Shown in pieces: positions 18,394 through 26,415 of a stretch of 64,000 bases of DNA. The first letter of the stretch is position 1, and each line of letters begins with the position of its first letter. The DNA is taken from contig NZ_BAAAIV010000001.1 of NCBI RefSeq assembly GCF_039526245.1, positions 130,631-194,630 of the forward strand, given 5' to 3'. A model generated the notes under the pieces. It saw nothing but the letters and a program-made list of their open reading frames with translations. It was not told the origin of the DNA and did not search any database. Source of the DNA: Arthrobacter_H rhombi. Lineage in GTDB: Bacteria; Actinomycetota; Actinomycetes; Actinomycetales; Micrococcaceae. The translations under genes were made by a program, and so were the position numbers.

Positions 18394-18476
18394 GGGAGCG
18401 TCGCGACTGGCGTTTAAGTGGAGGACCACGGGGGAGCGACGGCAGGACCAAACCACCGGATCGCGCGCCTGGACCC
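18394..18476 (+). promoter_or_regulatory. ZTP (pfl) riboswitch controlling glyA-folD
   Basis: The leader of glyA contains the conserved parts of the pfl/ZTP aptamer. P1 pairs CGTCG (18399-18403) with CGACG (18437-18441). CGACTGGCG follows the 5' strand, then the GTGG-AGGA-CCAC hairpin (18418-18429) and GGGGGAGCG. After a linker comes the second domain with the invariant CGCCTGG (18466-18472). This class senses ZTP/ZMP, which builds up when 10-formyl-THF is short, and typically turns on glyA, folD or purine genes. The expression platform, 18473-18550, is not obvious; the glyA SD (AGGAG, 18538-18542) could be what it controls. Confidence 0.87.
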
Positions 18477-18550
18477 GGGGTCAGCGATGCGGCATGCGCC
18501 GTCGTCGTGTTCCAGACCGCACACCATCCCCGTCAGCAGGAGAACATCCC

Positions 18551-19840
18551 GTGAGCACAGCGAACACCGTCACCAACCAGCCCCTCTCCGAGGTGGACCC
18601 GGAGATCGCGGCGGTCCTGACCGCCGAACTGGGCAGGCAGCGCAACACCCTGGAAATGATCGCCTCGGAGAACTTCGCCCCGCGCGCCGTCCTGCAGGCC
18701 CAGGGCTCGGTGCTGACCAACAAGTATGCCGAGGGCTACCCGGGACGCCGCTACTACGGTGGCTGCGAGCACGTGGACGTCGCCGAGAACCTGGCACGGG
18801 ACCGTGTGAAGTCCCTGTTCGGTGCGAAGTACGCCAACGTACAGCCGCACTCCGGCGCCTCGGCCAACGCCGCCGCCCTGGCCGCGATGATCGAACCCGG
18901 CGACAAGATCCTGGGCCTCTCGCTGGCGCACGGCGGTCACCTCACGCACGGCATGAAGCTGAACTTCTCCGGCAAGCTCTACGAGGTCGCCGCCTACGAG
19001 GTCGAACCCGACACGTTCACCATCGACATGGACAAGCTGCGCGCCCAGGCCATCGCCGAGAAGCCGCAGGTCATCATCGCCGGCTGGTCCGCCTACCCCC
19101 GCCAGCTCGACTTCGCCGCCTTCCGCTCCATCGCCGACGAGGTCGGGGCGCTGCTCTGGGTCGACATGGCCCACTTCGCCGGACTGGTCGCCGCCGGGCT
19201 GCACCCGAACCCGATCCCGTATGCCGACGTCGTGACCTCCACCGTGCACAAGACGCTGGCCGGACCGCGCTCGGGCCTGATCCTGACCAACGACCTGGAG
19301 CTGTACAAGAAGATCAACTCCAACGTCTTCCCCGGCCAGCAGGGTGGGCCGCTGATGCACGCCATCGCCGGCAAGGCAGTGGCCTTCAAGATCGCCGCGT
19401 CCGAGGAGTTCCGCGAACGCCAGGAACGCACCCTGGCCGGTTCCCGGCTGCTCGCCGAGCGCCTTGGCGCCGAGGACGTCACCGCGCAGGGCGTCTCCGT
19501 GCTCACCGGCGGCACCGACGTGCACCTGGTCCTGGTGGACCTGCGCGACTCCGAGCTGGACGGCAAGCAGGCCGAGGACCTGCTGCACTCCATCGGCATC
19601 ACCGTGAACCGCAACGCCGTCCCGTTCGATCCCCGACCGCCGATGGTGACCTCCGGGCTGCGCATCGGCACCCCGGCGCTGGCGACCCGCGGCTTCGGCG
19701 CCGCCGAGTTCACCGAGGTGGCCGACATCATCGCCATCGCCCTGCGCGACGGCGACTCCGCGGACCTCGCGGCCCTGTCGGCCCGGGTGGAAAAGCTCGC
19801 AGCGGAATTCCCCCTCTACGCGGAACTGGAGCAGTGGTAA
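18551..19840 (+). CDS. glyA: Serine hydroxymethyltransferase
   Basis: PLP enzyme turning serine plus THF into glycine plus 5,10-methylene-THF. 429 residues, normal length. Conserved: NTLEMIASENFAPRAVLQAQGS at the N-terminus, YPGRRYYGGCEHVDVAE, and the PLP-lysine block STVHKTLAGPRSG. GTG at 18551 is preceded by AGGAG with 8-nt spacing and gives the family N-terminus; the open frame upstream is the riboswitch leader. folD follows after two bases, so the two enzymes are co-expressed under the ZTP riboswitch. Confidence 0.97.
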   Translation: MSTANTVTNQPLSEVDPEIAAVLTAELGRQRNTLEMIASENFAPRAVLQAQGSVLTNKYAEGYPGRRYYGGCEHVDVAENLARDRVKSLFGAKYANVQPHSGASANAAALAAMIEPGDKILGLSLAHGGHLTHGMKLNFSGKLYEVAAYEVEPDTFTIDMDKLRAQAIAEKPQVIIAGWSAYPRQLDFAAFRSIADEVGALLWVDMAHFAGLVAAGLHPNPIPYADVVTSTVHKTLAGPRSGLILTNDLELYKKINSNVFPGQQGGPLMHAIAGKAVAFKIAASEEFRERQERTLAGSRLLAERLGAEDVTAQGVSVLTGGTDVHLVLVDLRDSELDGKQAEDLLHSIGITVNRNAVPFDPRPPMVTSGLRIGTPALATRGFGAAEFTEVADIIAIALRDGDSADLAALSARVEKLAAEFPLYAELEQW

Positions 19841-19842
19841 CC

Positions 19843-20727
19843 ATGGCCGAACGCGCACAGATCCTCGACGGCAAGGCCACCGCGGCGGCCATCAAGGCCG
19901 AATTGACCGAACGCGTCGCCGCCCTGGCCGCACGCGGCATCACCCCCGGACTGGGCACCATCCTGGTTGGGGAGGACCCGGGCTCGAAGTGGTACGTCGG
20001 CGGCAAGCACAAGGACTGCGCCGAGGTCGGCATCACCTCGATCCGCATCGACCTGCCCGATGACACCAGCCAGGACGAGCTGCTGGCCAAGGTCCGCGAA
20101 CTCAACGAGAACCCGGAATGCACCGGCTACATCGTGCAGCTGCCGCTGCCGAAGCACATCGACCAGGACACCGTGCTGGAGGCGATGGACCCGTCCAAGG
20201 ACGCCGACGGGCTGCACCCGATGAACCTGGGCCGCCTCGTCGCGAACGTCAACCGGCCGATGGAATCCCCGCTGCCCTGCACGCCCAAGGGCTGTGTGGA
20301 ACTGCTGGCCCGCCACGACATCGACCTGGCGGGCAAGAACGTCCTGGTGGTCGGCCGCGGCGTCACCATCGGACGTCCCATCGGCCTGCTGCTCACCCGC
20401 AAGGAGATCAACGCCACGGTCACCCTGGCCCACACCGGGACCACCGACCTGGCAGCGCATCTCGCGCGCGCCGACGTCGTCATCGCCGCCGCCGGCTCGC
20501 CGCACATGATCAAGGCGGCCGACCTCAAGCCCGGGGCCATCGTCCTGGACGTCGGCGTGAGCCGGGTCGACGACGGTTCCGGCAAGGCCAAGGTCACCGG
20601 GGACGTGGACCCTGCGGCGTATGACGTCGCCTCCTGGATCTCACCGAACCCCGGCGGGGTGGGCCCGATGACCCGCGCCATGCTGCTCTCCAACGTGGTG
20701 GAATCCGCGGAACGCCAGGCCGGCTGA
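19843..20727 (+). CDS. folD: Bifunctional methylenetetrahydrofolate dehydrogenase/cyclohydrolase
   Basis: Converts 5,10-methylene-THF to 10-formyl-THF in two steps, with NADP. 294 residues. Conserved features: GSKWYVGGKHKDCAEVGI with the catalytic lysine region, GYIVQLPLPKHID, DGLHPMNLGRL, PCTPKGC, the cofactor motif VVGRGVTIGRPIGLLL, and PGGVGPMTRAML near the C-terminus. It starts at ATG 19843, two bases after the glyA stop. Product flow glyA to folD gives the formyl donor that purU destroys and that the upstream riboswitch senses indirectly. Confidence 0.97.
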   Translation: MAERAQILDGKATAAAIKAELTERVAALAARGITPGLGTILVGEDPGSKWYVGGKHKDCAEVGITSIRIDLPDDTSQDELLAKVRELNENPECTGYIVQLPLPKHIDQDTVLEAMDPSKDADGLHPMNLGRLVANVNRPMESPLPCTPKGCVELLARHDIDLAGKNVLVVGRGVTIGRPIGLLLTRKEINATVTLAHTGTTDLAAHLARADVVIAAAGSPHMIKAADLKPGAIVLDVGVSRVDDGSGKAKVTGDVDPAAYDVASWISPNPGGVGPMTRAMLLSNVVESAERQAG

Positions 20728-20743
20728 GCCACACCGTCCCACC

Positions 20744-20775
20744 GGGGCCCGGGAACCACACGGTTCCCGGGCCCC
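20744..20775 (+). terminator. Terminator of glyA-folD
   Basis: A perfect 14-bp GC-rich stem (20744-20757 with 20762-20775) and an ACAC loop, 16 nt after the folD stop. No U-tract follows, as is common in actinobacteria. Confidence 0.72.
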
Positions 20776-20807
20776 GTGCCGTTCGGGCGGCTACACCGCG
20801 GGGAGTA

Positions 20808-20835
20808 CGACGGCGGTGCCCGGCTACCGCCGTCG
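20808..20835 (+). terminator. Second hairpin between folD and the kinase gene
   Basis: CGACGGCGGT (20808-20817) pairs with ACCGCCGTCG (20826-20835) around an 8-nt loop. The preceding bases share GGGAGTACGACGGCGG with one arm of the terminator at 7644. It could be a back-up terminator or the remains of a repeated element. Confidence 0.4.
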
Positions 20836-20862
20836 GCTGATGTCGGCGCCGGGGCGCGGCGG

Positions 20863-20868
20863 TAGTCT
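20863..20868 (+). promoter_or_regulatory. -10 box of a leaderless transcript (sensor kinase)
   Basis: TAGTCT ends six bases before the ATG at 20875, too close for a 5' UTR with an SD. Transcription would start at or next to the start codon. Confidence 0.5.
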
Positions 20869-20874
20869 CGAACC

Positions 20875-22002
20875 ATGGGAAGACGCCGACCTCCGCTGGC
20901 CGTGCTGCCGGTGCTGGTGGCTTTCTTCCAGCTGGCCGGCAGCTCCTTCGCCGCCCGGCACCAGGGACTCGAATTGTCGTGGATCGCCGTCGTGCTCCTG
21001 CTCGCCGGCCCCGCCCTGCTGCTGTTGCGCCGCCGCGCCCCGGGGCCAGCCGTCGCGGCGATCACCCTGGTCGACGGCGCCTACCTCTTCTCCGGCTACC
21101 CGTGGGGACCGGTGGTGTTGTCCCTGGTGCTGGGGCTCGTGTTCTCGGTGCTGGGCCGCGCCCGGTGGTGGGGTTGGGCCTCCGTCGCCGTGCTGGCCGG
21201 GGGGTTGGCCGCTGCCGGGCTGGCCCCGGGGTGGGCTCCCGGTCCCGGACCAGCGGCGGGACAGGGCCGCTGGCTGGTCCTGCCGGCCTGGTTCACCGTC
21301 ATCCTGCTGGTCACCGAACTGGTGCGCTCGCGTCGGGATCGGCGGAGCGAACAGCTGCGCATCGCCCGCGCACAGGCCAGCCACCGCCGTGATGAGGAAC
21401 GGCTGGTGCTCGCGCGCGATATCCACGACGTCGTCGCGCATTCACTCTCGATGATCAACGTCCAGTCCTCGGTGGCCCTGCACCTGGGGCGCCGCCATCC
21501 CGATCCCCAGGCCCTGCTGGAGGCGTTGGCCACGATCAAGGCAGGGTCCGCCGCGGCCCTGGCCGAGGTGCGGGACGTGCTGGCCGTCCTGCGCCAGGAC
21601 GCACCGCGGGTGCCCAGCCAGCGGCTCGATGCGCTGGAGGAGCTGATCAACAGGGTCCGCGCCGCGGGGCTCGATGTCAGGTACTCGGCCCCGGCCCACC
21701 CCTGGCCGGCCTGGGTGGGAGAGCGGACGGAGAACGTCCTGTTCCGTGCGGTGCAGGAGTCGCTGACCAACGTGGTGCGCCATGCAGCGGCGGGCACCGT
21801 CGACGTCGACCTCGCGTTGGACGAGGCCACCGCCCGGCTGCGGGTGGCCGACGACGGCCGCGGACGCGCCGGCACCCCGGAAGGCAACGGCCTGCGCGGG
21901 ATGCGCGAACGCGTGGCCGCACGCGGGGGCACCGTGGAGTTGGCGGACCTGGACCCCGGGACCTCGGTGACCGTCACCCTCCCCGCACCGGAGGATCCAT
22001 GA
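20875..22002 (+). CDS. Two-component sensor histidine kinase, HisKA_3 (NarX/DesK-like)
   Basis: 375 residues. The first 150 hold about four to five hydrophobic helices and little extracytoplasmic sequence, so the signal is probably sensed in or at the membrane. The dimerisation/phosphoacceptor helix has VLARDIHDVVAHSLSMINVQ, with His184 as the likely phosphorylated residue, then an HATPase domain with AVQESLTNVVRHA and VADDGRGR. The ATG at 20875 lies six bases after a TANNNT box. It overlaps the response regulator by 4 nt (ATGA). Its targets are not shown. Confidence 0.92.
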   Translation: MGRRRPPLAVLPVLVAFFQLAGSSFAARHQGLELSWIAVVLLLAGPALLLLRRRAPGPAVAAITLVDGAYLFSGYPWGPVVLSLVLGLVFSVLGRARWWGWASVAVLAGGLAAAGLAPGWAPGPGPAAGQGRWLVLPAWFTVILLVTELVRSRRDRRSEQLRIARAQASHRRDEERLVLARDIHDVVAHSLSMINVQSSVALHLGRRHPDPQALLEALATIKAGSAAALAEVRDVLAVLRQDAPRVPSQRLDALEELINRVRAAGLDVRYSAPAHPWPAWVGERTENVLFRAVQESLTNVVRHAAAGTVDVDLALDEATARLRVADDGRGRAGTPEGNGLRGMRERVAARGGTVELADLDPGTSVTVTLPAPEDP

Positions 22003-22685
22003 CCACCGTGTTGTTGGCAGATGACCAGGCGCTGATCCGCGCCGGGTTCCGTGCGCTGCTCTCGGCCGAGGACGACCTGGAAGTCGTCGGGGAAGCAGCC
22101 ACCGGGGAAGCGGCGCTGGCGCAGGCCAGGGCGCTGCGCCCCGACGTCGTGCTCATGGACATCCGCATGCCCGGGGGAGACGGGATCGAGGCGGCCACCG
22201 CGCTGCTGGCCGACCCCGACCTCGCCGGGACGAAGGTCATCATGCTCACCACGTTCGAGCTCGACGACTACATCCTGGACTCCGTCCGGGCCGGTGCCAG
22301 CGGGTTCCTGGTCAAGGACACCGAGCCCGAGGAACTGCTGCGGGCCGTGCGCGCCGTGGCCCGGGGGGATGCGCTGCTGTCGCCCTCGGTCACCCGCCGG
22401 CTGCTCGCCCGCGTCGCCGCTGCACGGCCGGAGCCGGTCCGCCGGCTGGCCAGCCTGGGGCCGCTGACCGCGCGCGAACGCGAGGTCCTCGCGCTGGTGG
22501 GCCGCGGCCTGGACAATGCCGGCATCGCCCTGCGGTTGTTCATCACGCCGCTGACCGCCAAAACACATGTCTCGCGCATCATGGGCAAGCTCGGGGCACG
22601 GGACCGATCCCAGCTGGTGGTCCTCGCCTACGAAAGCGGTCTCGTGGCCCCGGGAATCGACGTTGACGGGGACACCCGGTCCTGA
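21999..22685 (+). CDS. NarL/LuxR-family response regulator
   Basis: Partner of the preceding kinase, 228 residues. The receiver domain has acidic pair Asp8-Asp9, phosphoacceptor Asp54 in VLMDIRMPG, and Lys in FLVKD. The C-terminal LuxR-type HTH contains LTAREREVLALVGRGLDNAGIA and KTHVSRIMGKL. Start and stop of the pair overlap (ATGA), so translation is coupled. A hairpin follows at 22689-22734. Confidence 0.95.
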   Translation: MTTVLLADDQALIRAGFRALLSAEDDLEVVGEAATGEAALAQARALRPDVVLMDIRMPGGDGIEAATALLADPDLAGTKVIMLTTFELDDYILDSVRAGASGFLVKDTEPEELLRAVRAVARGDALLSPSVTRRLLARVAAARPEPVRRLASLGPLTAREREVLALVGRGLDNAGIALRLFITPLTAKTHVSRIMGKLGARDRSQLVVLAYESGLVAPGIDVDGDTRS

Positions 22686-22688
22686 TGG

Positions 22689-22734
22689 GGGAGGCGTCCG
22701 GCGTACTCCCGCAGTCGTCCGCCAGGCCTCCCCG
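22689..22734 (+). terminator. Possible terminator after the two-component genes
   Basis: GGGGAGGC (22689-22696) pairs with GCCTCCCC (22727-22734); the 30-nt loop is itself GC-rich. It lies just after the response-regulator stop. Confidence 0.4.
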
Positions 22735-22847
22735 GGGTGTAGGGACCGGCCAGCAGATGACTCCCGGGGGCAGATGCGCCGGACGGCGCGGCGCGGAAGG
22801 GTAGGTCATGTGGCCAGATCGGCCATCACCTGAACCCAGGAGTCACC

Positions 22848-23126
22848 ATGTTGACAACAGCAACGGCCATCGCAGCCACCACCAGCGCACAGCTCGCCGC
22901 CCACGGGGAGAACTGGGGGCATGGCGGATTCGGCTGGTGGTTCATTTTTCCCCTGTTCTGGTTCATCCTGATTGCGCTTTTCATCGTGGGCCGTCGCCGC
23001 GGCCACGGGCTCGAACACCGGCGCGCGGCCGAAGGAGTGCTGCGGGAACGGTACGCCCGTGGCGAGGTCGATGAGACGGAGTTCCGCCAGCGGCTCGAGG
23101 TCCTTCGCGGACCGTCGGGAAAGTAG
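22848..23126 (+). CDS. Small membrane protein with SHOCT domain
   Basis: 92 residues. One transmembrane helix rich in Phe, Trp and Ile (about residues 28-46) is followed by an Arg/His linker and a C-terminal SHOCT motif (EGVLRERYARGEVDETEFRQRL, about 61-82, split here as EGVLRERYARGEV and DETEFRQRL). SHOCT helices are short oligomerisation modules, often at the end of membrane proteins; the role is unknown. The SD is CCAGGAG. It follows the two-component genes with a 162-nt gap and may belong to their regulon. Confidence 0.8.
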   Translation: MLTTATAIAATTSAQLAAHGENWGHGGFGWWFIFPLFWFILIALFIVGRRRGHGLEHRRAAEGVLRERYARGEVDETEFRQRLEVLRGPSGK

Positions 23127-23222
23127 GCGCATCGGGGCGGCCCCTGTGACGAAACTAGTGAAGATGGTAGAACTGCGGTGTAAGGTCCCGAATGTTCCCA
23201 CCCACTTAGGGAGTTAGATCGC

Positions 23223-25064
23223 ATGGATACCTCGCAGATTGTCTGGATCATCGTCGCCATCGTGGTGGTGCTGATCATCGTCGGAATCATTGCCCGATTT
23301 GCCGGCAAGAAGAAGGCCGAACGCAACCGCGAAGAGGCAGGCAGGATCCGCGCCGAAGCCCAGGAGACCCAACTCCAGGCCAAGGAACGTGAAAACGAGG
23401 CCCAACGCGCCAAGGCCGACGCCGATGCCGCAGAGCTGAAGGCCAAGGAACGTGAAGTTGAGGCCCAGCGCCTGCAGACCGAAGCCAACGACGCCGACAT
23501 TGCCGCCGAGCGCAAGCGGATGGAGGCCGACAAGCTCGGTGCCGACGCCACAGACCGCCAGCGCGCCTCCGAGGAACGCCTGCGCGAAGCCGACAAGTTG
23601 GATCCGGACGTGCAGAAGAACCGCCGCTCCGGCGATGCTGCCGACGCACCTGCTGGCGATCCCGCAGCTGATGCTGCCCGGCCCGCTGCCGACCGTGGGA
23701 TGGACGGTCGGGAGCGCGGTGATGGACAGGCTGCCGCCGGCACCGGTGCCGCAGCCGGCGCCGCCGGGGCTACCGGGGCAGCCGCCTCCCAGGATCGCCG
23801 CACCGATGAGCGTGCCGCCGATGCGGGCCGCCGGCCCGCGGCAACCGAACCGCGTGCCGGCGGCCCCGCGGCAGCCCAGGACCGCGCCGGTTCGGCCGAT
23901 CCTGCGGTCGTGGACCGCGCGGATGAGCGTGCCGGACAGCGCGGAACGAGTGACCGGGTCGCCGACCCGGCCGAGCGCCGTGACCCCGCGCAGGATGACC
24001 GTGAGGTTCGAGCCGCCAACGGCGAGCCCGTGGCCGGCCAGCGTGCCGACGCTGGCCCCCGGGATTCCCACAGCGGCGCGGGAACTGCTGCAGCTGCCGG
24101 AGCCGGTGGCGCCGCTGCGGGTGCGGCCGGTGCCGCCGCAGCGTCATCCCACCGACACGACGAGGATGCTGCGGGCCGTGGGCGTACCGACGCCGGGCAG
24201 CCCGGCGGGAACGACCGGGTAGCCGACGGCCGCCGTGCAGATGACCGGGACGTTCGTGGTGGTGTTGCCGATCGTGGTGATGACGAGCGGCGTGTGGACG
24301 GTCGGGATGCCCGTGGTGGCGAGCCCGTGGCCGATCCCGGGGATTCGCGCAGCGGCGCCGGAACTGCTGCAGGTGCTGGTGCCACCGCGGTGTCGCCCAA
24401 CCGACATGACGAGGAAGCTGCGGGCCGTGGACGCGCGGACGCCGGGCAGCCCGGCGGGAACGGCCGGGTAGCCGACGGCCGCCGTGCCGATGACCGTGCC
24501 GAGGGTGGTGTTGATGGGCGTCACGTGGACGGCCAGGATGCCAGCGGTGGCGGGGTCGGTGAGCCGGTCGACGGTGGCCGTCGTCCCGTGGCCGATGACG
24601 GTCGGGAATCCGCCCCCGTGGACCGCGACAACGCCTGGCGCGGTGCTGACGAGCAATATGATCGTCCGGGCTTTGCCGAGGACCGCGCTGCCGCCCCGTA
24701 TGACCAGGACGCCCGCCAGTCGCAGGCCGACGGGTACCGCCAGGGCGATGCAGGACGGCCGACAGCCCAGGGTGCCGAGTCGGCCGGGGAGCCGGTCGGC
24801 GGGCACCACGCGGATGCCTACGGCGGACGTGTCCGGCAGGACGGATCTACGGATCCGCGGCAGGACGGCAACGTCACGCGCCCCGGGGAAGCCCCTCCGG
24901 CCGCCGGCGATCCGTTGGCCATGGACAGCCCTGATGCCTACGGCGAAGCCGCAGGACAGCGCGCCGCACGCACCCGTGGCGAGTCCGGCGAGGTGCCCAA
25001 CGTCGATGACGTGGAACCTGGCGGTCGACACGGCGAGGTGCCACGGCATCGCGACCTGGGCTGA
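23223..25064 (+). CDS. Membrane-anchored coiled-coil/disordered repeat protein, unknown function
   Basis: 613 residues, not recognised. One N-terminal helix (VWIIVAIVVVLIIVGIIA, about 7-24) followed by KKK suggests a short outside N-terminus and a cytoplasmic body. Residues 30-135 are a charged, Ala/Glu/Lys/Arg-rich heptad region. From about 140 to the end the chain is low-complexity Ala/Gly/Asp/Arg, very likely disordered, with an internal repeat (SGAGTAA..., then DAGQPGGN.RVADGRRADDR) present twice. Codon use stays GC3-rich, so the frame looks real. A promoter-like TAAGGT lies upstream. A role in envelope scaffolding or stress is only a guess. Confidence 0.75.
   Translation: MDTSQIVWIIVAIVVVLIIVGIIARFAGKKKAERNREEAGRIRAEAQETQLQAKERENEAQRAKADADAAELKAKEREVEAQRLQTEANDADIAAERKRMEADKLGADATDRQRASEERLREADKLDPDVQKNRRSGDAADAPAGDPAADAARPAADRGMDGRERGDGQAAAGTGAAAGAAGATGAAASQDRRTDERAADAGRRPAATEPRAGGPAAAQDRAGSADPAVVDRADERAGQRGTSDRVADPAERRDPAQDDREVRAANGEPVAGQRADAGPRDSHSGAGTAAAAGAGGAAAGAAGAAAASSHRHDEDAAGRGRTDAGQPGGNDRVADGRRADDRDVRGGVADRGDDERRVDGRDARGGEPVADPGDSRSGAGTAAGAGATAVSPNRHDEEAAGRGRADAGQPGGNGRVADGRRADDRAEGGVDGRHVDGQDASGGGVGEPVDGGRRPVADDGRESAPVDRDNAWRGADEQYDRPGFAEDRAAAPYDQDARQSQADGYRQGDAGRPTAQGAESAGEPVGGHHADAYGGRVRQDGSTDPRQDGNVTRPGEAPPAAGDPLAMDSPDAYGEAAGQRAARTRGESGEVPNVDDVEPGGRHGEVPRHRDLG
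24062..24247 (+). repeat. Imperfect direct repeat, copy 1 (inside the 613-residue gene)
   Basis: Begins GGATTC and runs to ATGACCG, with near-identical blocks such as ACGCCGGGCAGCCCGGCGGG and GTAGCCGACGGCCGCCGTGC. It is about 30 nt longer than copy 2 because of an Ala/Gly-coding insertion. Confidence 0.6.
24341..24496 (+). repeat. Imperfect direct repeat, copy 2
   Basis: Same order of blocks as copy 1, in the same reading frame, so the duplication lengthens the disordered tail. The intervening sequence also carries degenerate versions of the unit. Confidence 0.6.
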
Positions 25065-25085
25065 TCCCAGCCTGGAACACCTACT

Positions 25086-25124
25086 GCGGGCCGTCTTTCC
25101 CTTTGACCGGGAAGGGCGGCCCGC
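25086..25124 (+). terminator. Terminator after the repeat-protein gene
   Basis: A 16-bp stem with two G-U pairs (25086-25101 with 25109-25124) and a TTTGACC loop, 22 nt after the stop. Confidence 0.65.
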
Positions 25125-25250
25125 CGTCGTTCCCGAGGTCTACTGACAGGACACACACAGCAAGTATGCGTAGTGTGGGGAACCAGGGAGCCGGACCACT
25201 ACGGTTTCTGCGGCGTGACTGCCGAGAACTTCGCTCAGAGGGAGTTGCCG

Positions 25251-26366
25251 ATGAGCACTCACGAACTTTCCACGACAGCCCGCCCGCCGACGTCGGAGGC
25301 GCCGTTGCGCCGCAATGCCGGAGCCCGTAACTTCAGTCTTCTCAAAAACCGGGTCCTCGATGCCGGGCTGATGCGGCGCCGGCGTGGATATTACCTCGGC
25401 GTCGTGATGCTCTTGACGCTTTTCCTGGGCGCAGCCGTCACGGGCTTCACGTTGTTGGGCGATAGCTGGTTCCAGCTGTTCGTCGCCGCCGCCCTGGGCA
25501 TCATCCTCACCCAGTTCGCCTTCCTCGCCCATGAGGCCTCACACCGCCAGGTCATGGAATCCGGTCCCGCCAACGACCGTGCTGGAAGGATTCTGGCCAA
25601 TGCGGTGGTGGGCATCAGCTACCAGTGGTGGATGAACAAGCACACGCGCCACCACGCCAAGCCGAACACCGTTGGCAAGGACCCGGACATCGAGCAGGAC
25701 ACGATTTCCTTCCAGCCCGAAGATGCCGCGGCGCGCACGGGCCTGATGGCCTGGCTGACCCGCCGGCAGGGCTACCTCTTCTTCCCCCTGCTCACCTTCG
25801 AGGGCCTGAACCTGCACATCCACTCGATCAAGTACCTGTTCACTGGCGACAAGGTGAAAGCCCGGAAACGGGAATTGGCGACCATCGGCCTGCGCCTGGC
25901 GATTTACCTGGCCGCGATCTACATCTTCCTGCCGTGGGGGATCGCCAGCGCCTTCGTCGGCGTGCAGCTCGCTGTCTTCGGCATCTACATGGGTGCCTCG
26001 TTCGCACCCAACCACAAGGGCATGCCCTTGATCCCCAAGACCTCGACCATCGACTTCTTCAGTCGACAGGTCCTGACCAGCCGGAACATCGTGGGCAAGA
26101 CGTCCTGGGGAACCCGCGTGCTCACGGCAGTGTTCGGTGGCTTGAACTACCAGGTCGAGCACCACCTGTTTCCGAGCATGCCGCGGCCGCACCTGCGTGA
26201 GGTCAGTGCCATGGTCCGGCAGTACTGCCAGGAACTGAAGGTCCCCTACACGGTGGCCTCGGTCTCCGGGTCATATGCCCAGGTGATCCGATACCTGAAC
26301 ACGGTGGGGCTCTCCGCGCGCGACCCGTTCGACTGCCCGATGGTCACGGAGTACCGCCCGCACTAA
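25251..26366 (+). CDS. Fatty acid (acyl-CoA/acyl-lipid) desaturase
   Basis: Membrane di-iron desaturase that introduces double bonds into fatty acyl chains, probably for membrane fluidity. 371 residues with hydrophobic helices at about 48-90 and 200-245. All three histidine boxes are present: HEASH, HTRHH and QVEHH, plus NHKG. ATG at 25251 with GAGGGAG 6 nt upstream is preferred over the longer open frame. No reductase or ferredoxin partner is nearby. Confidence 0.93.
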   Translation: MSTHELSTTARPPTSEAPLRRNAGARNFSLLKNRVLDAGLMRRRRGYYLGVVMLLTLFLGAAVTGFTLLGDSWFQLFVAAALGIILTQFAFLAHEASHRQVMESGPANDRAGRILANAVVGISYQWWMNKHTRHHAKPNTVGKDPDIEQDTISFQPEDAAARTGLMAWLTRRQGYLFFPLLTFEGLNLHIHSIKYLFTGDKVKARKRELATIGLRLAIYLAAIYIFLPWGIASAFVGVQLAVFGIYMGASFAPNHKGMPLIPKTSTIDFFSRQVLTSRNIVGKTSWGTRVLTAVFGGLNYQVEHHLFPSMPRPHLREVSAMVRQYCQELKVPYTVASVSGSYAQVIRYLNTVGLSARDPFDCPMVTEYRPH

Positions 26367-26403
26367 CCTGCGTGATTGAGTTGTGCCAACCACTGCGGCG
26401 CAG

Positions 26404-26409
26404 TAGAGT
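26404..26409 (+). promoter_or_regulatory. -10 box of a leaderless transcript (exporter operon)
   Basis: TAGAGT ends six bases before the GTG at 26416; no SD is present. Confidence 0.45.
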
Positions 26410-26415
26410 GCGGTT

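Noticed and set aside
18418..20727. 769-codon frame joining the glyA region and folD
   Set aside because: The first two thirds are an out-of-frame shadow of glyA; only the part from 19843 is folD. Not a fusion.
24062..24496. Repeats as a CRISPR array
   Set aside because: Two long imperfect units within one coding frame, no short regular repeat-spacer pattern and no cas gene.
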